The position numbers and the translations under genes were made by a program. A stretch of DNA of 33,092 nt from Actinomycetota bacterium (GTDB lineage: Bacteria > Actinomycetota > Actinomycetes > Nanopelagicales > Nanopelagicaceae): assembly GCA_029978465.1 (NCBI GenBank), contig JAPOJK010000005.1:1-33092 (forward strand), given 5' to 3'. Position 1 is the first letter of the stretch; every line of letters starts with the position of its first letter. The notes under the pieces were generated by a model that was given only the letters and a program-made list of their open reading frames with translations, was not told the origin of the DNA and made no database searches. Positions 10,611-21,106 of the stretch are shown piece after piece.

Positions 10611-11726
10611 TTAAATCAACACCAAATCATCTCTGTGGACTAGTTCGCGTTCGTACTCTGCGCCCAATGCAGCGGCAAGTTCCTTTGTTGATCTACCCAA
10701 CATCTGTGGCAGATCCTCTGAATCAAATGCAACTAGCCCGCGTGCAATAACTACGCCATCTGGACCAACAAGTTCTACCGCATCGCCTGCAATGAAAACT
10801 CCCTCAACAGCGGTGACTCCTGCAGGCAGCAATGAAACGCCTCTTTCAAGGATCGCTGTGACCGCGCCTTTGTCGAGAATCAACTTTCCTTGTGACTTAG
10901 TCGCGTGTGCTAACCACAACAAACGTGAGGTTGTTTTACTTGCTTGCGCATGAAAATGGGTGCCAAGTTTTTCTCCAGCAAGTGATTTATCTGAATCCTC
11001 CAGCGAAGTTAGCAACATTGGAATACCTGCAGAGGTTGCGATGCGGGCGGCTTCAACCTTGGTAACCATTCCCCCGCTACCAACTCCAGCAGAGCCTGCA
11101 CCACCAAGAGTCACTCCCTCGATCTCGGCAACAGTTGAAACCTCATGAATTCTTTTAGCTCCAGCTTGAGTAGGAGGCGCGTCATACAGCGCATCGATAT
11201 CAGAGACTAAAACTAAAAGATCAGCACCAATCAAAAGTGCAACTAACGCTGCTAAACGATCATTGTCACCAAAGCGAATCTCTTGAGTTCCTACAGAGTC
11301 ATTTTCATTAATGATTGGCACAACACCTAGTTGAAGCAGTTTGTACAAAGTTCGTTGCGCATTTTGATAATGAGAACGACGAACAACATCCTCTGTAGTT
11401 AGCAATACCTGAGAAGCGGTAATTGAATGACGTGCAAAGCTTTGGGTGTATTGAGCAACAAGTAAACCTTGGCCTACCGATGCCGCAGCCTGCTGCGTAG
11501 CTAGATCCTTTGGGCGGGTTGTTAACCCAAGTGGTGCAAGACCTGCCGCAATGGCACCTGATGAAACTACGACAACTTCTGCGCCACGCTTCTTGCAGGC
11601 GGCTACAACATCAACAAGTTTGTTTACTGCAGCTGCATCCAGAGCAGATCCAGCTTTACCGGTAAGAGAGGAGGAACCAATCTTGATGACGATGCGTTTT
11701 GCAGAGGTGATCTGCTCTCGGCTCAC
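10611..11726 (-). CDS. proB: Glutamate 5-kinase with C-terminal PUA domain
   Basis: 371 aa; [59 protein letters not shown]. Confidence 0.97.
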   Translation of the reverse strand: MSREQITSAKRIVIKIGSSSLTGKAGSALDAAAVNKLVDVVAACKKRGAEVVVVSSGAIAAGLAPLGLTTRPKDLATQQAAASVGQGLLVAQYTQSFARHSITASQVLLTTEDVVRRSHYQNAQRTLYKLLQLGVVPIINENDSVGTQEIRFGDNDRLAALVALLIGADLLVLVSDIDALYDAPPTQAGAKRIHEVSTVAEIEGVTLGGAGSAGVGSGGMVTKVEAARIATSAGIPMLLTSLEDSDKSLAGEKLGTHFHAQASKTTSRLLWLAHATKSQGKLILDKGAVTAILERGVSLLPAGVTAVEGVFIAGDAVELVGPDGVVIARGLVAFDSEDLPQMLGRSTKELAAALGAEYERELVHRDDLVLI

Positions 11727-13249
11727 TTGTCATCTCCATCCTCTTGATTTTCCTCTGTGGTGTCTGCATCTGTGATTATCGGTGCTGAAAGTTTAGGCGT
11801 GTGAGGGTCAACTACGTTGTATTCCCACTGCTTTGCGATTTCATCATCGGTCAAAACATTCTCAACACGCTCAGGCATGTTCCATGTTGATTCAAGACGT
11901 GAATCCTCGCCTCGACGGTGCAGGTGACCGGCAAGTTGTTCGGCGCCAGCTTCAATTGTTGGCTCCCAATCAAATACAACTTCGGTATCGCCATCGCCGA
12001 TACGTACTTCGCTGCCAGCAACGGCACCCTTCTTGTACAACTCTTTTTCAACTCCGAGTTGTGCCAAACGATCTGCAAGGTAACCAATTGCTTCAGCGTT
12101 CTTAAAGTTAGTTTGGCGAACCCAACGTTCAACCTTCTTGCCACGAATCGTGAATGAACCATCGGCATTGGCACGAACAGTAAATCCAGAATCATCAACG
12201 GCAACTGGTCGCAAGATAATTCGTGTGCGTTCTGGAACTCCCGCCTCGACACGATTCTTATGAACTAACCGACCCATTGCATAGATTAAATCTTGTAGAC
12301 CTTCACGAGATGCTGCAGAAACTGAGTACACCTCGTACCCCTTATCGCGAAGCTCTTGTTCAACCATTTCGGCCATCGCTTTGCCATCAGGTAAATCAAT
12401 CTTGTTCAAAGCAACGATACGGACACGATCTTCAAGACCACCGTATAGAGCTAACTCATTTTCAATTGCTTCAAGATCTGCAACAGGGTTGCGATCTGTC
12501 TCTAAAGTTCCGCAATCAAGTACATGTACTAATGCAACGCAGCGTTCTACGTGACGCAGAAACTCAAGGCCCAAGCCCTTACCTTGTGATGCACCTGGAA
12601 TAAGGCCTGGAACATCTGCAACGGTAAATCGAGTCTCACCTGCCTGTACGACACCCAGGTTTGGCACCAAGGTTGTAAATGGATAATCGGCGATCTTTGG
12701 GCGCGCAGCAGAAACCGCTGCAATCAAAGAGGATTTTCCAGCACTTGGAAATCCAACCAGAGCAATATCTGCAACACTCTTTAACTCCAGAATTAATGTG
12801 CGTTCTTCACCTGGTTCACCAAGTAATGCAAAACCTGGTGCACGACGCTTAGAGGATGACAGTGCAAGGTTTCCTAGACCACCAAACCCACCTTGAGCTG
12901 CAACAAATGTTGTTCCGTTGCCGATTAAATCGGCGATCTGTTCGCCATCTTTATCGTAAATAACAGTTCCATTTGGGACTCCAAGGATTAAATCCTCACC
13001 CTGGTGACCATCTTTGCGATCGCCATAGCCCTGATGACCAGATGTTGCTTTGCGATGTGGTGAATGGTGAAAATCGAGAAGTGTTGTCACATTTGGATCA
13101 ACAATCAGAATGACATCTCCGCCACGTCCACCGTTTCCACCATCTGGTCCACCCAGTGGCTTGAACTTTTCACGCTTTACAGAGACACAACCATCGCCAC
13201 CTTTTCCGGCAGCGGCGTAGAGAGTTACACGATCAACAAATGTTGTCAC
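11723..13249 (-). CDS. obgE: GTPase Obg/CgtA
   Basis: 508 aa; glycine-rich Obg fold ([30 protein letters not shown]), [38 protein letters not shown]-terminal OCT domain. GGGAG Shine-Dalgarno; GTG start. Confidence 0.97.
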   Translation of the reverse strand: MTTFVDRVTLYAAAGKGGDGCVSVKREKFKPLGGPDGGNGGRGGDVILIVDPNVTTLLDFHHSPHRKATSGHQGYGDRKDGHQGEDLILGVPNGTVIYDKDGEQIADLIGNGTTFVAAQGGFGGLGNLALSSSKRRAPGFALLGEPGEERTLILELKSVADIALVGFPSAGKSSLIAAVSAARPKIADYPFTTLVPNLGVVQAGETRFTVADVPGLIPGASQGKGLGLEFLRHVERCVALVHVLDCGTLETDRNPVADLEAIENELALYGGLEDRVRIVALNKIDLPDGKAMAEMVEQELRDKGYEVYSVSAASREGLQDLIYAMGRLVHKNRVEAGVPERTRIILRPVAVDDSGFTVRANADGSFTIRGKKVERWVRQTNFKNAEAIGYLADRLAQLGVEKELYKKGAVAGSEVRIGDGDTEVVFDWEPTIEAGAEQLAGHLHRRGEDSRLESTWNMPERVENVLTDDEIAKQWEYNVVDPHTPKLSAPIITDADTTEENQEDGDDK

Positions 13250-13287
13250 TTATGTACTCCCTTCGCTTCTTACAATGGTGATGAATG

Positions 13288-13323
13288 AAAAAAGCGAGCC
13301 GCATGATTACGGCTCGCTCTTTT
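13288..13323 (-). terminator. Intrinsic terminator between rpmA and obgE
   Basis: GCGAGCCG-loop-CGGCTCGC perfect 8-bp stem (13294-13301 / 13310-13317). Minus strand is followed by TTTTTT, downstream of rpmA. Confidence 0.85.
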
Positions 13324-13338
13324 ACAAGAAACCTAAAA

Positions 13339-13593
13339 TTAAGCTACCGGAGCCACATTCACTACACGGCGACCGCGAGCGCGACCGAATTCAACAACGC
13401 CTGCAGCTAGTGCAAACAGAGTGTCATCCTTACCGCGACCGACGTTCTTGCCTGGGTGAAAATGTGTTCCGCGCTGACGAACTAAAATCTCGCCAGCATT
13501 AACTTCTTGTCCGCCGAAACGCTTGATACCAAGGTACTGTGGATTGGAATCGCGACCGTTTCGTGTCGAGGAGACACCCTTCTTACTTGCCAT
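13339..13593 (-). CDS. rpmA: 50S ribosomal protein L27
   Basis: [48 protein letters not shown]. Confidence 0.98.
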   Translation of the reverse strand: MASKKGVSSTRNGRDSNPQYLGIKRFGGQEVNAGEILVRQRGTHFHPGKNVGRGKDDTLFALAAGVVEFGRARGRRVVNVAPVA

Positions 13594-13607
13594 TTACTTC
13601 GTCTCCC

Positions 13608-13922
13608 TTACTTCGCGCCGTTGATGGCGGTAATTTTTACACGAGTCAGTTGCGCACGGAATCCCTGGCGACGACGGTGACCTGTCTTGTTCTTGTAACG
13701 CAAGATATCGATCTTTGGACCCTTAAGCTCTTCAAGAACTTCGCCAGTTACCTTTACGCCAGACAAAACCTTTGGATCTGTTGTAACCGCTGCACCATCT
13801 ACTACGAGCAGGGCAGGGAATGAGACAGTTGCACCAGCAGCAGCGTCGATACGATCAACGATTACTGTGTCGCCAACTGCGACCTTCTCCTGGCGTCCGC
13901 CAGCTTTAACGATTGCGTACAC
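13608..13922 (-). CDS. rplU: 50S ribosomal protein L21
   Basis: [25 protein letters not shown]... [25 protein letters not shown] start, GGAG Shine-Dalgarno. Confidence 0.97.
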   Translation of the reverse strand: MYAIVKAGGRQEKVAVGDTVIVDRIDAAAGATVSFPALLVVDGAAVTTDPKVLSGVKVTGEVLEELKGPKIDILRYKNKTGHRRRQGFRAQLTRVKITAINGAK

Positions 13923-13981
13923 GTGTTACTCCAGTTCATCTTCTAAGCCGTGGCCTAATTGAGGCTCGTGGGCAGAGGGTA

Positions 13982-14011
13982 AGCGTACGCAAGCGTGTGC
14001 TCAGCGGTCAA
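13982..14011 (-). promoter_or_regulatory. Predicted rplU-rpmA promoter (TTGACC-18-TACGCT)
   Basis: Minus strand TTGACC (14011-14006), 18 nt, TACGCT (13987-13982), located at the 3' end of holA. Confidence 0.5.
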
Positions 14012-14951
14012 ATTGCGATGAGACGATCCTGGTCACAGCCTTTTCCAGCGCATAAATCGGGTCGCTGGCCGCACCCTTTACTTCAGCATCTGCCAGGGCG
14101 ATCGCTCCAACGGCATCGGCGATTTGGGCTGGGCTCCAACGGTTGAGCTGTCTACGAGCCTTATCAATCTGCCATGGGGCCATTCCTAATTGTCCAGCTA
14201 ATTCAAATGATTTTTGATTGCGATTTGCTCCTGCAACCTTTGCCAATGAACGCAGTGATGATGCGATTGCGCTCGTGATCATTACAGGGTCGGTTCCGGT
14301 TTCAAGTGCGCTGCGTAGAGAAATAAGTGCAGCGGAAAGATTGCCATCAAGGGTTGCATCTGCGACATCAAAACCAGTGGTCTCAACTCGACCTTGGTGA
14401 TACTTATCAACCATCGCTTCATCAATTAATCCCGATGGAGCATCGGCTGCAATCTGTCCAACCGCGCCTTGAAGTTCACGTAGATCATTTCCGAGCGCAC
14501 CCACTAAGGCAGAGACCGCACCAGCTGAGGCTTTGCGTCCAAGATCAAGGAAAAGGGATTTAACAAACTCCTCTTTCTCCGCCTCTTTCTTCAAAGGATC
14601 ACATGCGATTAATTCGGGTTTAATCTTTTTGATCGCATCTAGAAGTGCTTTGCCTTTTACTCCACCTTTGTGAACAAAAATTACAGTTGTTGAAGGATCT
14701 GGTTGATCTAGGTAGCGGGTAATTTCATCTCGATTATCTTCAGGCAAATCTTGAAGATCGCGAATGATAAGTGCACGTCTTTCGGAAAATAAGGAAGGTG
14801 CAAGCGCGTCAGCAATATCGCCCACAATTGTGTCCGCGGCAAACAAGGTTGTGATTTCGCAGTTTTCATCTTTTAGCTGTGCGTTGAGTTTTGTTAAGGC
14901 GCGATCTGCCAAAGCTGACTCGGAGCCAAGGATTAAGTAAAACGAGTTCAT
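14001..14951 (-). CDS. holA: DNA polymerase III subunit delta
   Basis: 316 aa; LILGSESALADRALTKL... VIFVHKGGVKGKALLDAIKK... LREL; typical HolA layout downstream of comEC. Confidence 0.9.
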   Translation of the reverse strand: MNSFYLILGSESALADRALTKLNAQLKDENCEITTLFAADTIVGDIADALAPSLFSERRALIIRDLQDLPEDNRDEITRYLDQPDPSTTVIFVHKGGVKGKALLDAIKKIKPELIACDPLKKEAEKEEFVKSLFLDLGRKASAGAVSALVGALGNDLRELQGAVGQIAADAPSGLIDEAMVDKYHQGRVETTGFDVADATLDGNLSAALISLRSALETGTDPVMITSAIASSLRSLAKVAGANRNQKSFELAGQLGMAPWQIDKARRQLNRWSPAQIADAVGAIALADAEVKGAASDPIYALEKAVTRIVSSQFDR

Positions 14952-14962
14952 CCCATCCCCTT

Positions 14963-17149
14963 CTAGCTCCAGTAAAACAACCTTACTCTGCCTTTGCTTT
15001 TTCGAACCCTCAAGTGGTGAGCTGAGGCTGTAATAGCTACCGCACCATCTCTATCTGTCCGAACAACTTGTGTGCCGAGTCTAGTCAAAGAGTCGACGGT
15101 TTCTGCAGCGGGGTGACCGTATGGATTTTTGGCTCCCACGCTAATGAGTGCAATTTGTGCAGACAGGGCTTGTATTAACCCATCATCTTGATACTTAGAG
15201 CCGTGATGGCACACCTTGTATATATCGACCGGATCCACACGATCTATCAATTCATGTTGTGCTGGCGGTTCCAGATCTCCTGCAGAAAACAAACTCCAAT
15301 CCTTAGTCGATGCAATTACCGCGATGCTGGAGTTGTTGATTTGAGATCCTTCACCAGGTAACTCCTCAAAACTTCTTGTTGTAGCCTCTGGCCACACAAC
15401 CTTGAGATTTACTTCTCCAATTTGTGCAATTAATCCTCGTTGCACTGTGATGACCTGTGCTCTAAGTTCCTTTAAAGCCATTTCACTTTCTACCTTTGGC
15501 TCAAGATTATTTGTAATCCATACCTGTTGTACCGATCTTCCATCGAGCAAACCAGAGAGCCCGCCAACGTGATCTGCATGAAAATGAGAAAGAATTAGCA
15601 AAGGAATGTGCTTGATACCCAAAGCTTTCAGACATTTATCTTCAGCCGCTGAATCTGGCCCGGTATCAATTACTACTGCGCGGTGATTTCCGAGATTGAT
15701 GACAAGTGAATCACCTTGACCGACATCGCACTGGGCTACCTGCCAATCTCCTGCGGGCCAACGTTGCAACCATCCTAAGGAAATAACAATGATTAAAAGG
15801 ATGGCGGCACTGTGCTTCCAGTGTTTCTTGAAAACAATCAGCACCAATAAAATTGCAGCAACTAATGCGAAGCCAATCAATCCGTTATGTATCGTTAACA
15901 CCGGAAAATCTGCAACCCAGTGGGCAACCCATGTAATAAACCCAGCTGGAAAGCGAATACAAAAGATAATCACTTGTGTTATCCAAGGCGCGATGGGGGA
16001 AATTAGGGCTGCAATGAATCCCAGTACGGTGATGGGGGCTACGGCAGGTGCTGCTAATAAGTTGGCAACAACGCTCATGGGTGACAAATACCCCGACAGT
16101 GCAACAAGAATAGGTGCGCAAAAGACCATGGCAGCTATTGGCGGAGCTAGCGCACCCGCTAACTTTTGATGGGTCGGTAGTTTTTCTTCAATTTTCGGCG
16201 CAAGGAGAAGCAAACCCGCAGTTGCTAAGACGGACAGTGCAAAGCCAGCATCACGAGATTGCCATGGATCCCCAAGCACAACTGCGCAGATTGCAAAACC
16301 TAACGCTGGCAAAGAATCTGATGCACGTTTGCCCAGTTGGGCCGATAGCAATACCGCAGCCATCGCCGCTGCTCGCAAAACCGATGGAGAAGGCCGAACT
16401 AATGCGATAAAGCAGACAAGTGCAATCGCAGTTGCCAATACTCGATAATTCTTGCGTCGAATCAAAAACTGCATGCACCACAAAACAAAGCTCGAAACAA
16501 TTGCAAAATTTGCACCACTTACTGCAACTAGGTGGGTCAGACCAGAACGTTTCATCGCCTCCTTAAATTCAGGTGATTGCTTTGATGTATCCCCCAAGAC
16601 CATTCCAGGAATTAACGCTCCAGCATCACCATTACCTGAGTTGTTACGTAATCCTTCGCGGATAGCACCTAACCCTGACGCCCATGCCGATGGCTCAGTC
16701 AAAACGGAGATATCTCCATTAACGATGACAAGAGCGGCTACCCGTGCCTCTTTACTTTTAAGGGCGGTTGCGGTCGCCGCAATCTTTTGTCCTGGCAACG
16801 CTGTGATCTGATTTTTACTAATAACACGAATGGGTGTGCGAACGGTGTGACTCTTACCATCTGCTGTAAAGCTCAACAACCGTGCGGTGAATGAGAAATT
16901 GCCGCTACTTGTTTTGGTCGGATCGGTTTTTACCTGAGCGACAAAATCAACTCTTTGATTGAGATAGGCATTGATTACAGAGTGCTCTAGCGAAGCTTGT
17001 CGCAGCGACATCGCAGTAGCGCCAACCATGATTGTGAGCAGCACCAGCGTTAATCTCTTCTTGCTTTTTGCTACTGCAAACCCCGCAAGAAGTATGGCGG
17101 CGGCACATATTCGCCATGGTGCAACCGCGCTTTGAATCAGCGCTCCCAC
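14963..17149 (-). CDS. comEC: ComEC/Rec2 DNA-uptake channel with C-terminal metallo-beta-lactamase domain
   Basis: 728 aa; multiple TM segments; SGLTHLVAVSGANFAIVSS; MBL motif ILSHFHADHVGGLSGLLDGR. Confidence 0.95.
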   Translation of the reverse strand: MGALIQSAVAPWRICAAAILLAGFAVAKSKKRLTLVLLTIMVGATAMSLRQASLEHSVINAYLNQRVDFVAQVKTDPTKTSSGNFSFTARLLSFTADGKSHTVRTPIRVISKNQITALPGQKIAATATALKSKEARVAALVIVNGDISVLTEPSAWASGLGAIREGLRNNSGNGDAGALIPGMVLGDTSKQSPEFKEAMKRSGLTHLVAVSGANFAIVSSFVLWCMQFLIRRKNYRVLATAIALVCFIALVRPSPSVLRAAAMAAVLLSAQLGKRASDSLPALGFAICAVVLGDPWQSRDAGFALSVLATAGLLLLAPKIEEKLPTHQKLAGALAPPIAAMVFCAPILVALSGYLSPMSVVANLLAAPAVAPITVLGFIAALISPIAPWITQVIIFCIRFPAGFITWVAHWVADFPVLTIHNGLIGFALVAAILLVLIVFKKHWKHSAAILLIIVISLGWLQRWPAGDWQVAQCDVGQGDSLVINLGNHRAVVIDTGPDSAAEDKCLKALGIKHIPLLILSHFHADHVGGLSGLLDGRSVQQVWITNNLEPKVESEMALKELRAQVITVQRGLIAQIGEVNLKVVWPEATTRSFEELPGEGSQINNSSIAVIASTKDWSLFSAGDLEPPAQHELIDRVDPVDIYKVCHHGSKYQDDGLIQALSAQIALISVGAKNPYGHPAAETVDSLTRLGTQVVRTDRDGAVAITASAHHLRVRKSKGRVRLFYWS

Positions 17150-17187
17150 CCATAAAGCCCCGCCTAAGGCAAGGGCTCGGTAATCAA

Positions 17188-17796
17188 TTAAATTCTGACT
17201 TTTGATTTGATCTGAGCGAATTTTGCAGCACCGATTCCACTTACCTTTTGAAGATCATCAACACTTAAGAAAGAGCCGTTGATTTTGCGATACTCAACGA
17301 TCCGCGCAGCGATTACAGGTCCGATTCCATCCAGTGCATCTAGTTGACGAGCAGTTGCTCGGTTGATGTTGATCGGCCCTGATGGTGTTTTCTTGCTCAC
17401 CCGCTGGCCTGAGCTATTCATAACTAATGAATCAACATAGATTTGTTCACCATCATTGAGTACACGTGCCAAATTGATAGTGCTCAAATCGGCACCAGGT
17501 GCGCTATCTCCCGCCGCTTTTATCGCATCGATTACACGTGATTTTCCAGTCAAGGTATAAACACCAGGCTTATTCACCGCACCAGTGACATCAACAAATA
17601 TCTCAGGTTCGGCGAGCGTTACTGGAACAATTTCGGGAGCTGCGCTGCTCTGGGTGTTTCCACGAATAACTATGAATACAGACAGGAGTAAAACAATCGC
17701 TGCTACTAGACCGAGCGCTCGTTTTTGATTGTGTGAAAAATGTAAATCAAACCACCACTGTGACAAGGATTCGAAGGCTGTACGAAGTTGTTCCAT
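17188..17796 (-). CDS. comEA: ComEA-like helix-hairpin-helix DNA-binding protein
   Basis: TM segment, SLBB-like region (VDVTGAVNKPGVYTL), HhH INRATARQLDALDGIGPVIAARIVEYRKINGSFLSVDDLQKVSGIG. Confidence 0.95.
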   Translation of the reverse strand: MEQLRTAFESLSQWWFDLHFSHNQKRALGLVAAIVLLLSVFIVIRGNTQSSAAPEIVPVTLAEPEIFVDVTGAVNKPGVYTLTGKSRVIDAIKAAGDSAPGADLSTINLARVLNDGEQIYVDSLVMNSSGQRVSKKTPSGPININRATARQLDALDGIGPVIAARIVEYRKINGSFLSVDDLQKVSGIGAAKFAQIKSKVRI

Positions 17797-17842
17797 CTGC
17801 CAATTCTGAAGTTGGTATTAAAGCCTGACAGAAAAAGGCGAA

Positions 17843-20332
17843 TTAGTTGTTGATAACGATATTTACAAGCTTTGGTGCGCGGGTGATGATCTTATTGACC
17901 GTCGCCCCGGCTAGCGCTTCAACAATGCTTGGTAGCGCAAGAGCAGCTGCCTCAAGATCTGCATCTGAAATTGTTGGTGCTACATCGATGCGATCTTTGA
18001 TCTTTCCATTAATTTGAATAACAACAGTTACCGCATCTGCAACTAAAAGCTTTTCATCAACTGCAGGCCAGCCAGCAAGTGCTACACATGGCTTATGGCC
18101 AAGGCGCTCCCACATTTCCTCTGCGGTAAATGGCGCAACAAGTGACAACATGATCGCGATCGCTTCAACCGCTTCACGGACCGCAGGATCTGCAGCTCCA
18201 CAACCAGAATCAATCGCTTTACGTGTTGCATTTACTAACTCCATCACGCGAGCTACTGCAACATTGAAACGGAAGGATTCAACTGCAAAGCCAGCATCAT
18301 GGAGTGCTTTATGGGTTGCTTTGCGCAACGCCAAATCGCCGGTACTGAAATCAACTCCTGCTGGGCTTGTCACATCCCCTGACAATCTCCATGCGCGAGT
18401 TAAGAACTTAACTGAACCTGATGGTGAAACATCTGACCAATCCACATCATCTTCTGGTGGACCAGCAAAAACCATAGATAAACGAATCGCATCGACTCCA
18501 TGATTTTCTAGCTCATCTGATAAACGAACAAGATTTCCACGGCTCTTTGACATTGCAGAGCCATCCATCACAACCATTCCTTGGTTAAGCAAACGGGTAA
18601 ATGGTTCATTGAAATCAACCATTCCCATATCGTTTAACACCTTGGTAAAGAATCGGCTGTACAAAAGGTGCAAGATTGCGTGAGTAACTCCACCAACGTA
18701 TTGATCTACAGGCAACCAGGTATCAACATCTTTCTTGGAGAAAGGTTCGTTGGCGTTGGTGGGATCTGCATAACGCAGGTAGTACCAAGAAGAATCAACA
18801 AAGGTATCCATCGTGTCTGTGTCGCGCTTTGCATCTGCAGAACACTTAGGGCACTTCACATTCACCCAATCAGTTGCAGCACCAAGTGGTGATGTTCCCT
18901 TTGGCTTAAGGTCTAAACCTTCAGCATTGGGAAGAGTCAGAGGAAGTTGATCGGCAGGAACTGGAACCTCACCACATGATGGGCAGTGAATGATTGGAAT
19001 TGGTGTGCCCCAGTAACGCTGACGTGACACTAGCCAATCGCGCAGGCGGTAGTTACGTGCAGCAACACCTTTTCCTTCTGCCTCTAACTTCTTGTTAATT
19101 GCAGCGATTGCATCAGCCTTGTTGAGGCCATTCAAAATATCTGAGTTAACTAACTTTCCATCACCAACTGTTGCAACACCTGTTGCATTGGGATCTTCCT
19201 CGCCGGTTTCGACAACAACCCGCACAGGTAGCTTCATGGCGCGAGCAAAATCTAAGTCGCGCTGATCATGTGCTGGAACCGCCATAATTGCGCCGGTTCC
19301 GTAATCAGCTAATACATAATCACTTGCCCAGATAGGCAATTTCTCACCATTTACTGGATTTATAGCGAAACGATTTAGGAATACACCGCTCTTTGGGCGA
19401 TCTGTCGCAAGACGATCGATATCACTTGCCGCCTTGATAGTTTCTAAATACTTAGCGAACTCAGTTTCAACACCTGTGCCTTGAACAAGTTCAGCTGCAA
19501 GCTCGCTGTCGACGGCAACAACCATAAATGTTGCACCAAACAATGTGTCGGGGCGGGTTGTGTAAATCGTTACAGGCTCAGTACGACCTTCGATTTCAAA
19601 CTTTACATTTGCACCGGTTGAACGACCGATCCAGTTGCGCTGCATCGTTAAAACCTTGTCAGGCCACTTACCTTCAAGCTGTGCCATGTCATCAAGCAAG
19701 CGATCGGCGTAATCAGTAATTTTGAAGTACCACTGGTTCAACTTCTTTTTAGTAACTGTTGAATCACATCGCTCACATAGGCCTGCAACTACCTGTTCAT
19801 TTGCTAGAACAGTTTGGCAACCTGGACACCAGTTGACCGCTGAATCTTTACGATAGGCCAAGCCACGTTCGTAAAACTTTAAGAACAACCATTGGTTCCA
19901 TTTGTAGTACTCAGGATCGCAGGTGTTGAACACTCGATCCCAATCAAATGAACATGCATAACGTCGCATCGATGCCTTTTGCACCGCGATGTTTTCATAG
20001 GTCCAAATACGTGGATCTGAGTTTCGCTTAATCGCAGCGTTTTCAGCGGGTAAACCAAAGGCATCCCAACCAATCGGGTGCATAACGTTGAAACCCTTTT
20101 GCGCCCAGTAACGAGCGATTACATCGCCAAGTGCGTAAGCCTCGGCATGGCCCATGTGAAGATCACCCGATGGGTACGGGAACATATCCAAAACATACTT
20201 CTTTTCACGTGTGTCATCTGCGCGACCTGATTTAAATGGTTGAAGTTCATCCCAAACGGGCAGCCATTTTTCCTGCACGTAGGCAAAGTCGTATGCCGCG
20301 TGCTCGCGCTCATCATTCACGTTGTTATTCAT
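17843..20332 (-). CDS. leuS: Leucyl-tRNA synthetase
   Basis: [26 protein letters not shown] (HIGH-like), MSKSRGN. The ORF-track N-terminus [15 protein letters not shown] is translated tRNA; first usable ATG is at 20332 ([11 protein letters not shown]). Confidence 0.96.
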   Translation of the reverse strand: MNNNVNDEREHAAYDFAYVQEKWLPVWDELQPFKSGRADDTREKKYVLDMFPYPSGDLHMGHAEAYALGDVIARYWAQKGFNVMHPIGWDAFGLPAENAAIKRNSDPRIWTYENIAVQKASMRRYACSFDWDRVFNTCDPEYYKWNQWLFLKFYERGLAYRKDSAVNWCPGCQTVLANEQVVAGLCERCDSTVTKKKLNQWYFKITDYADRLLDDMAQLEGKWPDKVLTMQRNWIGRSTGANVKFEIEGRTEPVTIYTTRPDTLFGATFMVVAVDSELAAELVQGTGVETEFAKYLETIKAASDIDRLATDRPKSGVFLNRFAINPVNGEKLPIWASDYVLADYGTGAIMAVPAHDQRDLDFARAMKLPVRVVVETGEEDPNATGVATVGDGKLVNSDILNGLNKADAIAAINKKLEAEGKGVAARNYRLRDWLVSRQRYWGTPIPIIHCPSCGEVPVPADQLPLTLPNAEGLDLKPKGTSPLGAATDWVNVKCPKCSADAKRDTDTMDTFVDSSWYYLRYADPTNANEPFSKKDVDTWLPVDQYVGGVTHAILHLLYSRFFTKVLNDMGMVDFNEPFTRLLNQGMVVMDGSAMSKSRGNLVRLSDELENHGVDAIRLSMVFAGPPEDDVDWSDVSPSGSVKFLTRAWRLSGDVTSPAGVDFSTGDLALRKATHKALHDAGFAVESFRFNVAVARVMELVNATRKAIDSGCGAADPAVREAVEAIAIMLSLVAPFTAEEMWERLGHKPCVALAGWPAVDEKLLVADAVTVVIQINGKIKDRIDVAPTISDADLEAAALALPSIVEALAGATVNKIITRAPKLVNIVINN

Positions 20333-20335
20333 ACG

Positions 20336-20408
20336 TGGAGCTAAGGGGATTTGAACCCCTGACCCCCTGCATGCCATGCAGGTGCGCTACCAGCTGCGCT
20401 ATAGCCCC
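20336..20408 (-). tRNA. tRNA-Ala, anticodon GGC
   Basis: Minus strand GGGGCTATAGCGCAGCTGGTAGCGCACCTGCATGGCATGCAGGGGGTCAGGGGTTCAAATCCCCTTAGCTCCA; cloverleaf folds, anticodon loop ATGGCAT, CCA not encoded. Confidence 0.96.
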
Positions 20409-20455
20409 GATTTTTTCTGCGAGTGCAGACCTTACCGCATTTACTGCGGCCAGCC

Positions 20456-21106
20456 TTAAGCTGAAGGTGCACCGCTTTCTTCGCCATATACAGGCTCTGG
20501 AATAGAGCCCGCATTATGTTCGATCAAATTCCATTGTCGTGGGTTACGTTCGAGAATCGACCACGATGCATTAGATAGTCCGCCGATTACTCCCCAGTGG
20601 GACATCGGAAGTTGCAGCAGAGATCCCAAGATGCAACGCGCTGTTCCACCATGGGTTGTCACAACTAATAACTGATCTGTCTTATCCCCTAATGCTTTTT
20701 TGATTGCTCGAACTGCGCGATCTGCAACCTCGCTACGTCGCTCACCAGTTGTACCTGCGGGATTATCTTCACCATCAATCCAACGAATAAAGTTTTGGAA
20801 ATCCTCGGCGCGATTTTCTGCACCTGTTTTTCCTTCCCATAATCCACCATTTGTTTCACGAAGATCCTCATCGATCTGGACAGTTAAACCAGTGAGATCA
20901 GCAAGTGATTGCGCAGTATCTCGGGCACGTCCTAGATCACTTGAAATAATCATGGTTGGTTTCATGCCTGCAAGAATTTGCGCAGCATGTTGAACTTGAA
21001 AACGACCGACCTCGTTGAGATCAATATCTGAGTGACCCTGAAAACGATTTACTACATTCCAATCAGTTTGGCCATGACGCCATAAAACAATGCGATTACC
21101 GGCCAT
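20456..21106 (-). CDS. Histidine phosphatase family protein (GpgP-like phosphoglycerate mutase/phosphatase)
   Basis: IVLWRHGQTDWNVVNRFQGHSDIDLNEVG with RHG motif. Position after nadD-rsfS matches actinobacterial gpgP. Confidence 0.88.
   Translation of the reverse strand: MAGNRIVLWRHGQTDWNVVNRFQGHSDIDLNEVGRFQVQHAAQILAGMKPTMIISSDLGRARDTAQSLADLTGLTVQIDEDLRETNGGLWEGKTGAENRAEDFQNFIRWIDGEDNPAGTTGERRSEVADRAVRAIKKALGDKTDQLLVVTTHGGTARCILGSLLQLPMSHWGVIGGLSNASWSILERNPRQWNLIEHNAGSIPEPVYGEESGAPSA

Noticed and set aside
10120-10614. 164-aa plus-strand ORF opposite proA
   Set aside because: Antisense shadow of proA.
11851-12252. 133-aa minus-strand ORF within obgE in another frame
   Set aside because: Overlaps obgE coding in an alternate frame; composition is not protein-like.
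20333-20377. N-terminal extension [15 protein letters not shown] of leuS in the ORF track
   Set aside because: This is the translated 3' half of the tRNA-Ala gene, a common artefact; leuS starts at or after 20332.
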